A stretch of DNA of 64,000 nt. Source: Sphaerulina vaccinii. Lineage: Eukaryota > Ascomycota > Dothideomycetes > Mycosphaerellales > Mycosphaerellaceae. Shown piece by piece: positions 55,366 through 64,000 of this stretch. Numbering within the stretch: position 1 is the stretch's first letter; each line of letters begins with the position of its first letter. The DNA is taken from NCBI GenBank assembly GCA_022570795.1, contig JAKUDP010000013.1, positions 930,001 to 994,000 on the forward strand, read 5' to 3'. Made by a program: the position numbers and the translations under genes. A model generated the notes under the pieces. That model made no database searches. It saw only the letters and a program-made list of their open reading frames with translations, and had not been told where the DNA came from.

Positions 55366-56182
55366 ATGTCGTCCAACACTACCTACCTCATCTCCGGCAC
55401 AACACGCGGCATTGGCCGTGGACTCGTCTCTTCTCTTGTCACTCGTGCCGACACAACCATCTTCGCTGGTGTTCGCGATCCCAGCGTGAAGGGTATGGTC
55501 CATCCTCGACTCTACTGTGTACATGGCACTAACAACATTCCCAGCCGCCCAAGACCTCCTTGCACTGCCCAAAGGATCAAACAGCAAGATCTTTCTGGTG
55601 AAGCTCGACGCTTCCAGTGAGACCGATGCAAAGAACGCCGTTGCATCTATCCAGCAAGACCATGGTATCGATCACTTAGATGTTGTCATCGCAAATGCCG
55701 GCATTCTGGCCAAATTGGCACCTGTCAGCGAAGTCACCCTCGACTCAATCCGCGAAGTCTTCGAGATTAACACTCTCGGTCCCATCCTCCTCTTCCAAGC
55801 CGCTCTTCCTCTCCAGAAGAAAGCCGCCTCGCCCAAGTTCGTCGTCACAACTTCAGGAATTGGCTCGAACACTATCGCACCTACCTTGCCAGCTCCGGTC
55901 GCTGCATATGGTGTGAGCAAAGCGGCTGTGAACTGGTTCTTTAGCAGAGCTCATGGAGAACATGGGGATATCACTTTTATTCCAATCCATCCTGGACTGG
56001 TGGAGACGGATATGTCTGGACTTTTCGTGGATCATGTGGCGGGCACTGAGGCGGAGAACCAGATCCCAGTCATCAGCGTCGAGGAGAGCGTGAAGGGCTA
56101 CTTGAATGTGGTCGATAAGGCCACAAGAGAGAATGATAGTGGAAAGTTCGTGCAGTGGGATGGAGAAGCTTTGCCATGGTAG
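55366..56182 (+). CDS. Short-chain dehydrogenase/reductase (norsolorinic-acid-ketoreductase-like)
   Basis: Exons 55366-55492 and 55545-56182 (52-nt intron GTATGG...CCCAG) give 254 residues, the usual size of classical SDRs. The cofactor motif is TYLISGTTRGIGRGLVSSLV (TGxxxGIG type). Next come DHLDVVIANAGILAKL (NAG), FVVTTSGIGS for the serine region, and the catalytic APVAAYGVSKAAVNWFFSRA (YxxxK). The PG motif HPGLVETDMSGLF follows. It resembles the group annotated as norsolorinic acid ketoreductase (AflD-like) in fungi, but most such proteins act in other pathways. It has a paralogue immediately downstream with the same orientation. Confidence 0.87.
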
Positions 56183-56794
56183 ACGAATGTAAAGAATGTC
56201 ATACAGTCTGTGAGCGGTGATGGTAGGAATGGTAGAATAGATGGACGGAAACACTGCCTTGATACAGGTCGCCTTCGACGTCCAGAAGGTCCACCAAGAC
56301 TTCGCTTTGCACTCGCGTCAGCGAACGTATAGGGACCAATCGCATCTTCGAGATGTGCATGGGATATACCAAACATCTAAAACCTGCTTAGTCACTGTCA
56401 GCAACATATATGTCCGGAACTGCGTAAGAACTTAAGACACCTAGACGCACGGCTTGCCGACGAAACCGTCTTCCGTAGCTGCCAACTGCTGAGAGTTGCC
56501 CTAAGGCGGTACAAAAACACTCCGTAGCGAAGGACTAAGCCTGGCCAGCGATGCTTGTTCACGGCAACTCTGGGACATGGTGAGGCTCAAATCGGCCAAA
56601 CACCATCTTCATACCATGGTTCTCCACGTTGCTTACGGCCATACGACAAGTATGCACTCCACATTAGGCCAGGAATGACTAGGAGCTATACCTCAGAGAC
56701 ACTACTGAGGTGACGGTAGCCAGCGACGTTCAAAACAGGCCGAACACAGTAGTAGCGGCCATGACAAACGCTGCAACAAGGTATCTAGGAGAGA
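56183..56794. other. Intergenic between tandem SDR genes
   Basis: About 600 bp without a supported gene; frames are short. Separate promoters are likely because each SDR has its own upstream TATA motif. Confidence 0.4.
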
Positions 56795-56799
56795 TATAA
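56795..56799 (+). promoter_or_regulatory. TATA box candidate, second tandem SDR
   Basis: TATAA within GAGATATAAGTATG, 86 bp upstream of the ATG at 56885. Confidence 0.4.
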
Positions 56800-56884
56800 G
56801 TATGTTCCACATCCTGTGTCGTGGTAAGAGACTACCACTCGATAATCACTCACAACCAAAGCTGCACCATCAACTTCAGATCCA

Positions 56885-57747
56885 ATGGCTTCAAACAACA
56901 CGACGTACCTCATCTCCGGCACAACTCGAGGTATAGGCAAAGGCCTCGTACAATCCCTCCTCCAGCGTCCCAATACAACAATCATAGCTGGCGTGCGAGA
57001 CACCACAGCTCCAGCAGCTCTCGCTTTACACGATCTGCCCAGAGCACAGAATAGCCACCTCATCCTCGTCACACTCAACTCTACAAGCGAGACAGATGCC
57101 GAAGAAGCAGTAAAGTATATCCAGAAGGTATACATACGCTCCAGCCAGAACTTGTCAGGAATCTGCTAAGTTATATCAGCAACATCTCATCAATCATCTC
57201 GATTATGTTATCGCCAACGCAGGAGTTATGCCAGAGGAGAGTATGGCACCGACACATCTGGTTGACATAGACTGGGTGAAGAGGTGTTTCGAAATCAACA
57301 CGATCGGTCCCATCTTGCTCTTCAAGGCCACCAAGCCTCTACTGGTTCAGGCCAAGAAGCAACAGTTTGTTGTAAGTCATGTCCCCGTTCGTGTGTCCTG
57401 AAGTTGCTGACGTGATGTAACAGGTCACAACATCTTCTCTCGGGTCCAACGCCATTATCCAGATGGTGGGCGGTTTTATGCCTGCTCTCGCATACATGAT
57501 GTCGAAAGCTGCCGTGAATTCTTTGGTTTCCAAAGTGCATGCGGAGTATGAGACTATCACTGCAATCGCGATCCATCCGGGTATCGTAGACACGGAACTC
57601 CTGGCGCCGTACAAGAGTCAGGCGCCAGAGCCGCCGATAACTGTGGAGGAGAGCGTGGCTGGATTCTTGAAGATCATAGATGAGGCGACCAAGGAGAATA
57701 CGAGTGGAAAGTTCTTGCAGTGGAATGGGGAGGTGGTACCATTTTAA
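56885..57747 (+). CDS. Short-chain dehydrogenase/reductase, paralogue of the preceding gene
   Basis: Three exons, 56885-57127, 57180-57371 and 57424-57747 (both introns 52 nt, GTATAC...TCAG and GTAAGT...ACAG), give 252 residues. The N-terminus (TTYLISGTTRGIGKGLVQSL) and the end (DSGKFVQW versus TSGKFLQWNGEVVPF) closely match the gene at 55366, showing tandem duplication. The catalytic sites are NHLDYVIANAGVMPE and LAYMMSKAAVNSLVSKVHAE (YxxxK), so it should be active. The intron positions differ: the first gene has one intron after ~42 codons, this one has two after 81 and 145 codons, so introns were gained or lost after duplication. Confidence 0.85.
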
Positions 57748-57893
57748 TGCCATCCTAATGTTCCGTATCTGCCTGACTGACCATGCCGCTCATTCGCCCT
57801 CGCTCTAACACTCGATGCTGCTTGGCACACTGGAGTCCTCATTCGCCTTGCCTGCTGTCACTTCTCGTGTTTTCAAATCCAGACCTGCACGAG

Positions 57894-58547
57894 TCAGCTT
57901 CGTCGCTCGTCACACAAGATACGGAGCCAAGAATCATACCGACCACTCTGCAGTCCAAGCCAAGAATTTGCCTGCGCCGTCTGGGTTTGCTGCACAGAAG
58001 AGCTCGTGTTCTCAAACCTCTGCTGGAGTGCTTGACTGTCAACAGTGTCTGATGGTGTAGAACGCGCAGGAGATGAAGGCGCCTCTGGTGATGGCGACTT
58101 TTCGTCCGATGAAGAACCCCCCGATGATAGCAGCTTCTCGTCCGATGAAGCAGCATCCGATGATCGCGACTGCTCGTCCGTTGAAGAATTCCCGAGCGCA
58201 GCTGACGAAGAACTTGCAAGCGACGGAGGTGGAACTGCTGGTGGAGAGTTCACACCAGATGAGGAAGTCTCTGGTGATGGCGCTTGTGAAAGAGTGCCAT
58301 CGAGGCCCTGAATTGGGCCGTCTCGATGGCACGGAATTGGGCCATGAATGGCTTCCACTTCTTCGACAACGCGAGCTCCAATGCCGAGGAGCGACAGATC
58401 ACGAGGCTCGGACGAATCGGATCTGTCGTCGTCTGAAGTTGAGGATGCTGAGGATGAGGAAGAGACGCCGTTTGTTCCGTTCATGTTTGGATTGTGCGTT
58501 CCGTCGTGTTTAGGATGCTGAGATCCGTCCCCTGTTGGCTGTACCAT
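57894..58547 (-). CDS. Low-complexity Ser/Asp-rich hypothetical protein
   Basis: 217 residues from an ATG at 58547. Polar N-terminus with a serine run (GVSSSSSASSTSDDDRSDSS), then a short ordered-looking piece (GARVVEEVEAIHGPIPCHRD), then Ser/Pro-rich repeats with SSDEKLLSSGGSSSDEKSPS. The underlying DNA has about three tandem 36-bp units starting at 58099. The plus strand also has an acidic open frame over the repeats (58045-58311), a by-product of the repeat composition. The ordered segment and longer frame favour the minus strand. No known domain. Confidence 0.45.
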   Translation of the reverse strand: MVQPTGDGSQHPKHDGTHNPNMNGTNGVSSSSSASSTSDDDRSDSSEPRDLSLLGIGARVVEEVEAIHGPIPCHRDGPIQGLDGTLSQAPSPETSSSGVNSPPAVPPPSLASSSSAALGNSSTDEQSRSSDAASSDEKLLSSGGSSSDEKSPSPEAPSSPARSTPSDTVDSQALQQRFENTSSSVQQTQTAQANSWLGLQSGRYDSWLRILCDERRS

Positions 58548-59783
58548 GTTTGCTTGTGTTCCGCGATGTATGCTGTTTGCCGTGGAGTTCAGATTTGTTT
58601 GTTGATCTTGTCATCGTATCAGCTAGAAGGGCAGGTTAGCTAGACATGTATTGGAAGTGGCGTGTGTCGTGTGCTGGAAGGAGTGAGTGCAGCAAGAGCG
58701 ACTTTTGTCTCGAGTCTGCTCAGACAGCAGTTACTGTTTCTTCAAGTCGACAAGGACATCAAAATGCTCCCTCGCCAACGTGCGGCCGCTCAATCATGCG
58801 TCAAGCTTCGAAACAACTGGTCGATATGTCCAGGGCTAGTGATCGCAGCAGCTGAAGCTCGTTGTACATCGCGTTCCCTTCTCGAGTCCAAGGCCGCGAG
58901 AGACATGCACCATACCGACTACTATCGCACTATTCTTACAGCTTCCCAGACCCTGAACATGTTGAGAGTGTCCATCCACCTACCATCTGCGACTCTTGCG
59001 AACAGACATGTCCCGTCTGCAGCTCCGCGTTGTTTCTTCTATGATGCTTCTGCGCGAGATCATGGTCCTACGCGCGTCCCATCTATATTCTCTACTCGTG
59101 AACTCTCCAGTCTACATCTCATGGTACACATGGTACTCTCGATTCGATGCTTCGTCGTGGGCTGCGGTCGAAGTCGAGGGCACAAGAAGGCTCGGAACTC
59201 CGGACACTGGTCTGCTCGCCCTCTTGAGCCATAGTCTCGCCAAGTCATACATTATCCCACTGCTTGAAGTGTCTGTTGTCCTCGGAATGGTCGTGTCGTA
59301 TCGCGTCGATCGCGTCACGCCAGTAGTGACGATCTCAGTCAGAATCTGCATCGTCATCGATTAGTTCTGGGAAAGTCTGACCCTTTGAAGAATCAACCAC
59401 GCCCGCAGAAGATCATCCCATGGCCAGCAGCTCTTTGGAGCATGAGAAGCATGCAGAGAGTATTGCAGAGTGACTGCAAGAGCTTGAGAGCATGAGGGGG
59501 AGCCCGAACAGTCGTGGATTGTCGCTGATCCGCAGCCAAGACTTCAGACTTGTGGACCAAGGCACGCATTTCCAGGATACCGAATGATTAAGAATGGTCA
59601 CTGCATTGGTGGCAGCTTCTTCGGACCATCGATAAGGACCCGGACTGCTTCGCCAGGTCCAAGAATGGAGACTGGCACTTATACTTAACAGCAACGACCC
59701 ACCTCTGCTGCAATGACTCCACCATGTCAAGCCTACATATACCCCAAAACGCTCACGTGATGTATGGTTCAGCCAATAACAAC
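58548..59783. other. Intergenic, no supported gene
   Basis: 1.2 kb. Plus-strand frames at 58646-59364 overlap in different phases and lack motifs; antisense frames are equally long, so none is supported. Confidence 0.45.
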
Positions 59784-59988
59784 GCGGTGTTGGTCTAGTG
59801 GTATGAGTACGTAACCATCTCAAAGAACACAGTCTCAATATGGCGTGAAACTAATAGCGCCTGCAGTTCTCGCTTAGGGCTCACCCTGAGAACATATAAT
59901 GCGAGAGGGTAAGGGATATAACAATATGGTCGTTCTTGTTCCAAGACTGACATCTATCCAGTCCCCGGTTCAATCCCGGGATACCGCC
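59784..59988 (+). tRNA. tRNA-Pro (anticodon AGG) interrupted by three introns
   Basis: Exons 59784-59806, 59867-59879, 59900-59908 and 59962-59988 together form a perfect tRNA-Pro cloverleaf of 72 nt. Acceptor GCGGTGT pairs with ATACCGC and C73 follows. Anticodon stem CTCGC pairs with GCGAG around loop TTAGGGT. T stem CCCGG pairs with CCGGG around TTCAATC. The middle intron (59880-59899, 20 nt) is at the canonical site after position 37 and holds CCCT, complementary to the anticodon region. The other two are not canonical. Intron 1 (59807-59866, 60 nt) splits the D stem between positions 24 and 25, begins GTACGT, ends TGCAG and has ACTAAT. Intron 3 (59909-59961, 53 nt) lies in the variable loop, begins GTAAGG, ends TCCAG and has GACTGAC. 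A TTTT run at 60002 could terminate Pol III. Confidence 0.85.
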
Positions 59989-61409
59989 TTTGTTGATATT
60001 CTTTTGCCGCTCTTGCTCATAAGGTTGGTATGGTGCAAGCTGAACTTTTTGCCAACTTGGCTATACTCAGCTTCTCAACTGCTCCGGACATCGCAGTCTC
60101 GTTCGGTGTAAGGTACGCAGCGGTATATACTTTTGCCTTGACTGCGCGTTCCACCGACACAGTATCAGAAATCCAGGTTTGGTATTGGCGCATTCCATCT
60201 CTTCGCACAATCTACTGGCACTTGTGAGGAACCCGAAAGCAACATTCGTCGCCACCCATCAAGAGACTACTGGTTGTATATCTTGGCATCGTAGTAGAGG
60301 ACCCGTTGACAAGGCATGCTGGTCATCTCCCTCGATAGACATCGAAAAGTCGGACTTGACTTCGAAGCTTGAGACAATACTCCGATGATTTGGCTTCAGT
60401 TCACGCAGTCTCCTGAACGTTGACGCAGGTGTCTATTCTTGCTTCGAACGACAGAGGGGATTCAGAACGTATGCCATAGCGTCGAGACATGCAACGCATG
60501 AAGAATATCGACTTCTTTAGGAAAATGGTCGAACTGGAAGACCGTAAAGCTTGAATGTCTCTATAGGCAACTACTATAGCTGAGGCGACCTAGAAGCGCT
60601 TTTGCGTTTGATGAGCTTGGGTAGTCAAAAGAAATTGCCAATTCGACTTATAGACAAGTAGGCAGAGTCGAGATTTGAAGTAGCAGTATAGGGACAACTG
60701 ACTTTGAAGCCTTTCTGGGATCGAGCTGTGAACTGCCTACCGAGCGGTGCTTTTATCCTCGTTTGCTGTCGTGTACGCCATCGCAGTCCATTATTCCGTG
60801 CACCGACTCTGTACCACGTCTTCTCGCATGCGGTCAGGCTTGAAAGAATGCCATACATAGCCGTTGTCGGGGAACTGCTCCTTATCAGCTACTAAGCCTT
60901 CCTCTCAAGTCGTGTCATCATGATCCTCAAGGCGAGCCCCATCGTGGCATAGCGTGGTAGTCGCACATTCGCCGCAGTGCAACTATTCTTGCAGGTCAAA
61001 GACGCACACCGGCCCCACGATCTGCAGTCGTGAACAGATTGAAGGAAGAAGAGCCTGTCAGAAAGAGGCGGAGATGCGTAAATAGCCTTTTGCCGATGGG
61101 CGCTAGCCACGTTTAGCTCCTTTTCTTCTAACCCGGCGAGCCAAGACCTGCGACATCACTCCGGGATAGCATGAGAAGTCCTACGTTTCGGAGCGTTCAC
61201 CAGTTCTGACCAGCATGATGATGATAGATGCGATCGCCTGCGCACGGCTGTGGCACGCCGAAGGTTACGATGCTGATTTCGGACACAACCCTGGTCTCCA
61301 TCAATCCTCTGTGAGGGGACAAGTCTAATATACACGGCATGGCTGCCAGAAACGCCTTGCGTCGCTCCTATGCTCAACGTACCGCTCTGGTGATAGTGCA
61401 CTAATCAAA
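59989..61409. other. Intergenic, no supported gene
   Basis: 1.4 kb with short unsupported frames on both strands. The final few hundred bases presumably hold the MFS promoter. Confidence 0.45.
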
Positions 61410-63368
61410 ATGTCACAAACTCCCAGGTCGACAGTGGGGACTGTCAAGTCCTGGAACAGTCGCTACTCGGGATGGACTGATGATTCTTACGCTCTACACA
61501 ACAGACCGATGGAGGAAGCAGAGCAAGCAAAACTGAAGCCGCCTCGACATTCGAGTGAGGACTTTCCATGGCTTTCACAAGAATTCGAGCCGATCAAATC
61601 TGTTCGAGAAGCGAGAACTGGAACTCCACCACAATGGTTCAGAGAAGGCCAAAGGACGAACAGGAATCTCTCAACACGATCAGGGCGATCACAACGAAGC
61701 GGTGCTCGTGAGAGTATAGTTGACTTGCATTTGATTGTTTCTGATCTCGATTACTATGCTGGAGCTGTGCACGACTACCAGGCCGAAGAAGAAGAACTTT
61801 TCGAGGACGACTTGAAAGCCTGGGACGAGGAGAGCGGCTCTTACCCATCAGATAGCGAAGGCCAAACTTTTGGTCAGATTCAGATCATACGAAATGCATC
61901 ACGAATGGGCAGGAATGGCACAGTCAAACGTGGACCTTCACAAAAGACGCAGAAAGGCGAGAAAGACGCCAATCTCGTTACCTGGGGTGGACCTGACGAC
62001 CCAGCAAATCCGAAGAACTGGACGAAACGGAAACGATGGCTCGCCACGATTACAGTGTCTCTCTTCACATTCATCTCGCCAGTATCGAGTTCGATGGTGG
62101 CTCCAGCCTTAGAACAAGTACAGAAGGAGCTGAACATGAGCTCCGCATTCGAAGCAAATCTCGCACTATCTGTCTTCATTCTCGGCTTCGCTCTGGGACC
62201 TCTCGCTTTAGGACCTGCATCAGAACTGTTCGGCAGACGAATCGTACTTCAACTCAGCATGCTCTTTTTCATCGCCTTCAACCTCGGCTGCGCATTCGCT
62301 CAGAACAGTGCAGAGCTCATCGCCTTCCGCTTCTTATCCGGTCTAGGAGGCAGTGCACCTCTCGGAATCGGCGGTGGTGTCCTCGCAGATCTCTGGCTAC
62401 CCACGGAACGTGGTCGAGCAATGGCCTTGTACTCTCTCGCACCTCTTCTCGGTCCAGCCGTAGGTCCGATAGCAGGAGCCTGGGTAGCTGAACTATCCAC
62501 CTGGCGCTGGGTCTTCTGGTCGACCACTATAGTAGCAGTCTTCGTTCAGATCCTAGGCTGGTTCTTCCTCCAAGAAACTTACGCCGCGGCAATTCTCTCG
62601 CAGAAGAAACGCAAGCTTATCAAATTGACTGGCAACAAAGACCTTCGAACAGAATTCGACAATCCCTCAAGGAGTTTCGCAAACCATCTGGGAGTAGCAC
62701 TAAAGAGACCTTTCATCCTTCTCTTCACCCAGCCCATAGTCCAAGTCCTAGCTCTCTACATCGCCTACGTCTACGGAGTCCTCTATCTCGTACTGGCCTC
62801 CTTTCCTCGGGTCTGGCACGAACAATACAACGAGGGTACTGGAATTGGTGGTCTCAACTACATCTCTCTCGGCCTTGGCTTCTTGATCGGAACACAAATC
62901 GCCGCCAAATTCGCCGATCGCATATACAAGAAACTGAAAGCTAAGAACAACGACATTGGTCGTTCAGAATTCCGTGTCCCATTGATGTTCCCTGGCGCGA
63001 TAATGGTCCCGATCGGTCTTCTGATCTATGGCTGGTCTGCGCAATTCAAGACTCACTGGATTGTGCCCAACATCGGCACAGCGATCTTCGCCGCAGGAAA
63101 CCAACTCGTGTTCCAGAACTGTCAGACTTATCTTGTTGATGCTTACACGAGATATGCGGCTTCTGCAATTGCGGCTACTGCGGTGTTTAGATCACTGGGA
63201 GGTTTCGCGTTTCCGCTGTTCGCGAATGCTATGTACGATGCTCTTGGCTATGGATGGGGAAATACGACTTTGGCATTTGTGGGAATCGCGGTGGGTGTGC
63301 CTTCACCGTTCATACTTTGGTGGTTCGGTGAAGCGTTGCGAAAGAAGAGTACATTTGCTGCTGGGTAA
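61410..63368 (+). CDS. MFS multidrug/polyamine-type transporter (DHA1 family)
   Basis: Single exon, 652 residues, ATG start. The first ~190 residues are hydrophilic and end in VTWGGPDDPANPKNWTKRKR, the sequence that precedes helix 1 in fungal DHA1 drug-proton antiporters. Then come SLFTFISPVSSSMVAPALEQ, ALGPLALGPASELFGRRIVL with the motif-A-like GRR, GIGGGVLADLWLPTERGRAM and the antiporter motif C region LAPLLGPAVGPIAGAWVAEL. The second six-helix half has RPFILLFTQPIVQVLALYIA and NTYLVDAYTRYAAS-like NCQTYLVDAYTRYAASAIAA. The tail is short (EALRKKSTFAAG). Members export azoles, polyamines and other small molecules at the plasma membrane. Confidence 0.92.
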   Translation: MSQTPRSTVGTVKSWNSRYSGWTDDSYALHNRPMEEAEQAKLKPPRHSSEDFPWLSQEFEPIKSVREARTGTPPQWFREGQRTNRNLSTRSGRSQRSGARESIVDLHLIVSDLDYYAGAVHDYQAEEEELFEDDLKAWDEESGSYPSDSEGQTFGQIQIIRNASRMGRNGTVKRGPSQKTQKGEKDANLVTWGGPDDPANPKNWTKRKRWLATITVSLFTFISPVSSSMVAPALEQVQKELNMSSAFEANLALSVFILGFALGPLALGPASELFGRRIVLQLSMLFFIAFNLGCAFAQNSAELIAFRFLSGLGGSAPLGIGGGVLADLWLPTERGRAMALYSLAPLLGPAVGPIAGAWVAELSTWRWVFWSTTIVAVFVQILGWFFLQETYAAAILSQKKRKLIKLTGNKDLRTEFDNPSRSFANHLGVALKRPFILLFTQPIVQVLALYIAYVYGVLYLVLASFPRVWHEQYNEGTGIGGLNYISLGLGFLIGTQIAAKFADRIYKKLKAKNNDIGRSEFRVPLMFPGAIMVPIGLLIYGWSAQFKTHWIVPNIGTAIFAAGNQLVFQNCQTYLVDAYTRYAASAIAATAVFRSLGGFAFPLFANAMYDALGYGWGNTTLAFVGIAVGVPSPFILWWFGEALRKKSTFAAG

Positions 63369-64000
63369 GAAAGGCAGAAAACAGATGAAGTTGGTTTCGA
63401 TATTTTACGATTTGACGCATTTCTGCAAAGCGTAGGCGCTTTTGGGCGAGGAGGGACATATCACAGACACGAGACAGAACAGCTTCTTGGTCTTTTTCGT
63501 ATTTCACATTTCAGAGGACAGGCAAAACCGCGCAGCGCGCGTCATGAAGAGGCACATGGCGAGAAGAAAATGTATAATGGCATTACATACAGCATCAGCT
63601 ACCCACGATGATATAGACTTCAGAGAAGTCAAGTTCACTCTTTCTTTGCTCCAAGCCAGACTCCAAATTTCAGCTTGAAGCATATCCGAAGAATCTGAGT
63701 CCGGCTTCCTTCTGCATTTGGGGAGCCGTAGCACACGAACCTAAGACGGCAAAGGCGTCCTCAAAGGCTGTGCTATTGCTGACCTGCAGAGTGATGAGAC
63801 TGTGCCACTCGGCCCGGAAGCAGGGGCAATACGAGTGAGCTGGCATAGCCTCTCTGACTCGCCTGATATTGTCAATTGGCTATCAGCTTTACACTGGTTG
63901 TCACGGAGTTGGAAAGTGCTAGTGGGCAGAAGCCATATAGGCTGCTTAATCGATCTATACACGGAGGTCATAGTCTCTCTAGTCACCCCAGCGCCACCTC
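63369..64000. other. 3' flank of the MFS gene, no supported gene
   Basis: 632 bp to the window end with short frames only. No RNA gene or repeat recognised. Confidence 0.45.

Noticed and set aside
58045..58311. Acidic plus-strand frame over the 36-bp repeats
   Set aside because: The opposite frame is longer and contains non-repetitive ordered sequence; the acidic frame follows from repeat composition.
58996..59364. 122-codon plus-strand frame
   Set aside because: Hydrophobic-looking but with no domain, poor start context and competing frames on both strands.

Overview
This window is nuclear DNA of a filamentous ascomycete (Pezizomycotina), most plausibly a Dothideomycete. Genes on both strands carry short introns of about 50-77 nt with GT...AG ends and CTRAY-type branch sites. 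The families are fungal: Zn2Cys6 regulator, Git3/cAMP-type GPCR, MFS drug transporters, Elp6, Mgr2, a STRIPAK-type FHA protein and CarO/CarX-type genes. No rRNA, CRISPR or bacterial operon features are present. The class-level assignment is inference. Exon-intron structures were built by hand from frame, splice sites and protein continuity.

Layout. 1-17 kb: a partial acidic protein running off the left edge, a diverged tandem repeat block with tRNA-like cores (3.2-4.3 kb), an MBA1/mL45-like mitochondrial protein, two uncharacterised proteins, an NTF2-like protein, a quinone-oxidoreductase-like enzyme with a damaged start, a tRNA-like gene, a tail-anchored FHA protein and the four-exon MGR2 gene. 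17-22 kb: two further tandem repeat blocks (about 122-bp and about 230-bp units) flank a coiled-coil gene. 22-48 kb: a retinal/carotenoid cluster. carB (phytoene desaturase), carRA (phytoene synthase/lycopene cyclase), carX (carotenoid oxygenase forming retinal) and a proton-pump-type opsin are spread over 23 kb. Interleaved are an aquaporin, a phosphoesterase remnant, two P450s (one with an in-frame amber codon), a methyltransferase, a GA4-desaturase/CmcJ-like oxygenase and an MFS transporter. A Git3-type GPCR follows. 48-64 kb: Elp6, three SDRs (two are tandem paralogues), a Zn2Cys6 regulator, choline/ethanolamine phosphotransferase, a low-complexity protein, a tRNA-Pro gene and an MFS multidrug transporter.

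How the genes fit together: CarRA makes phytoene and cyclises the ends, CarB desaturates, CarX cleaves beta-carotene to retinal, and retinal binds the lysine in helix G of the opsin. The P450-methyltransferase-oxygenase-P450-MFS block between carRA and carX looks like a separate small-metabolite module inserted into the carotenoid cluster, or possibly a tailoring extension of it.

The most unusual object is the tRNA-Pro(AGG) gene at 59784-59988. Its cloverleaf is perfect only if three introns are removed: the ordinary one after position 37, plus two insertions (D stem and variable loop) with GT...AG ends and branch-site-like motifs, resembling spliceosomal introns inside a tRNA gene.
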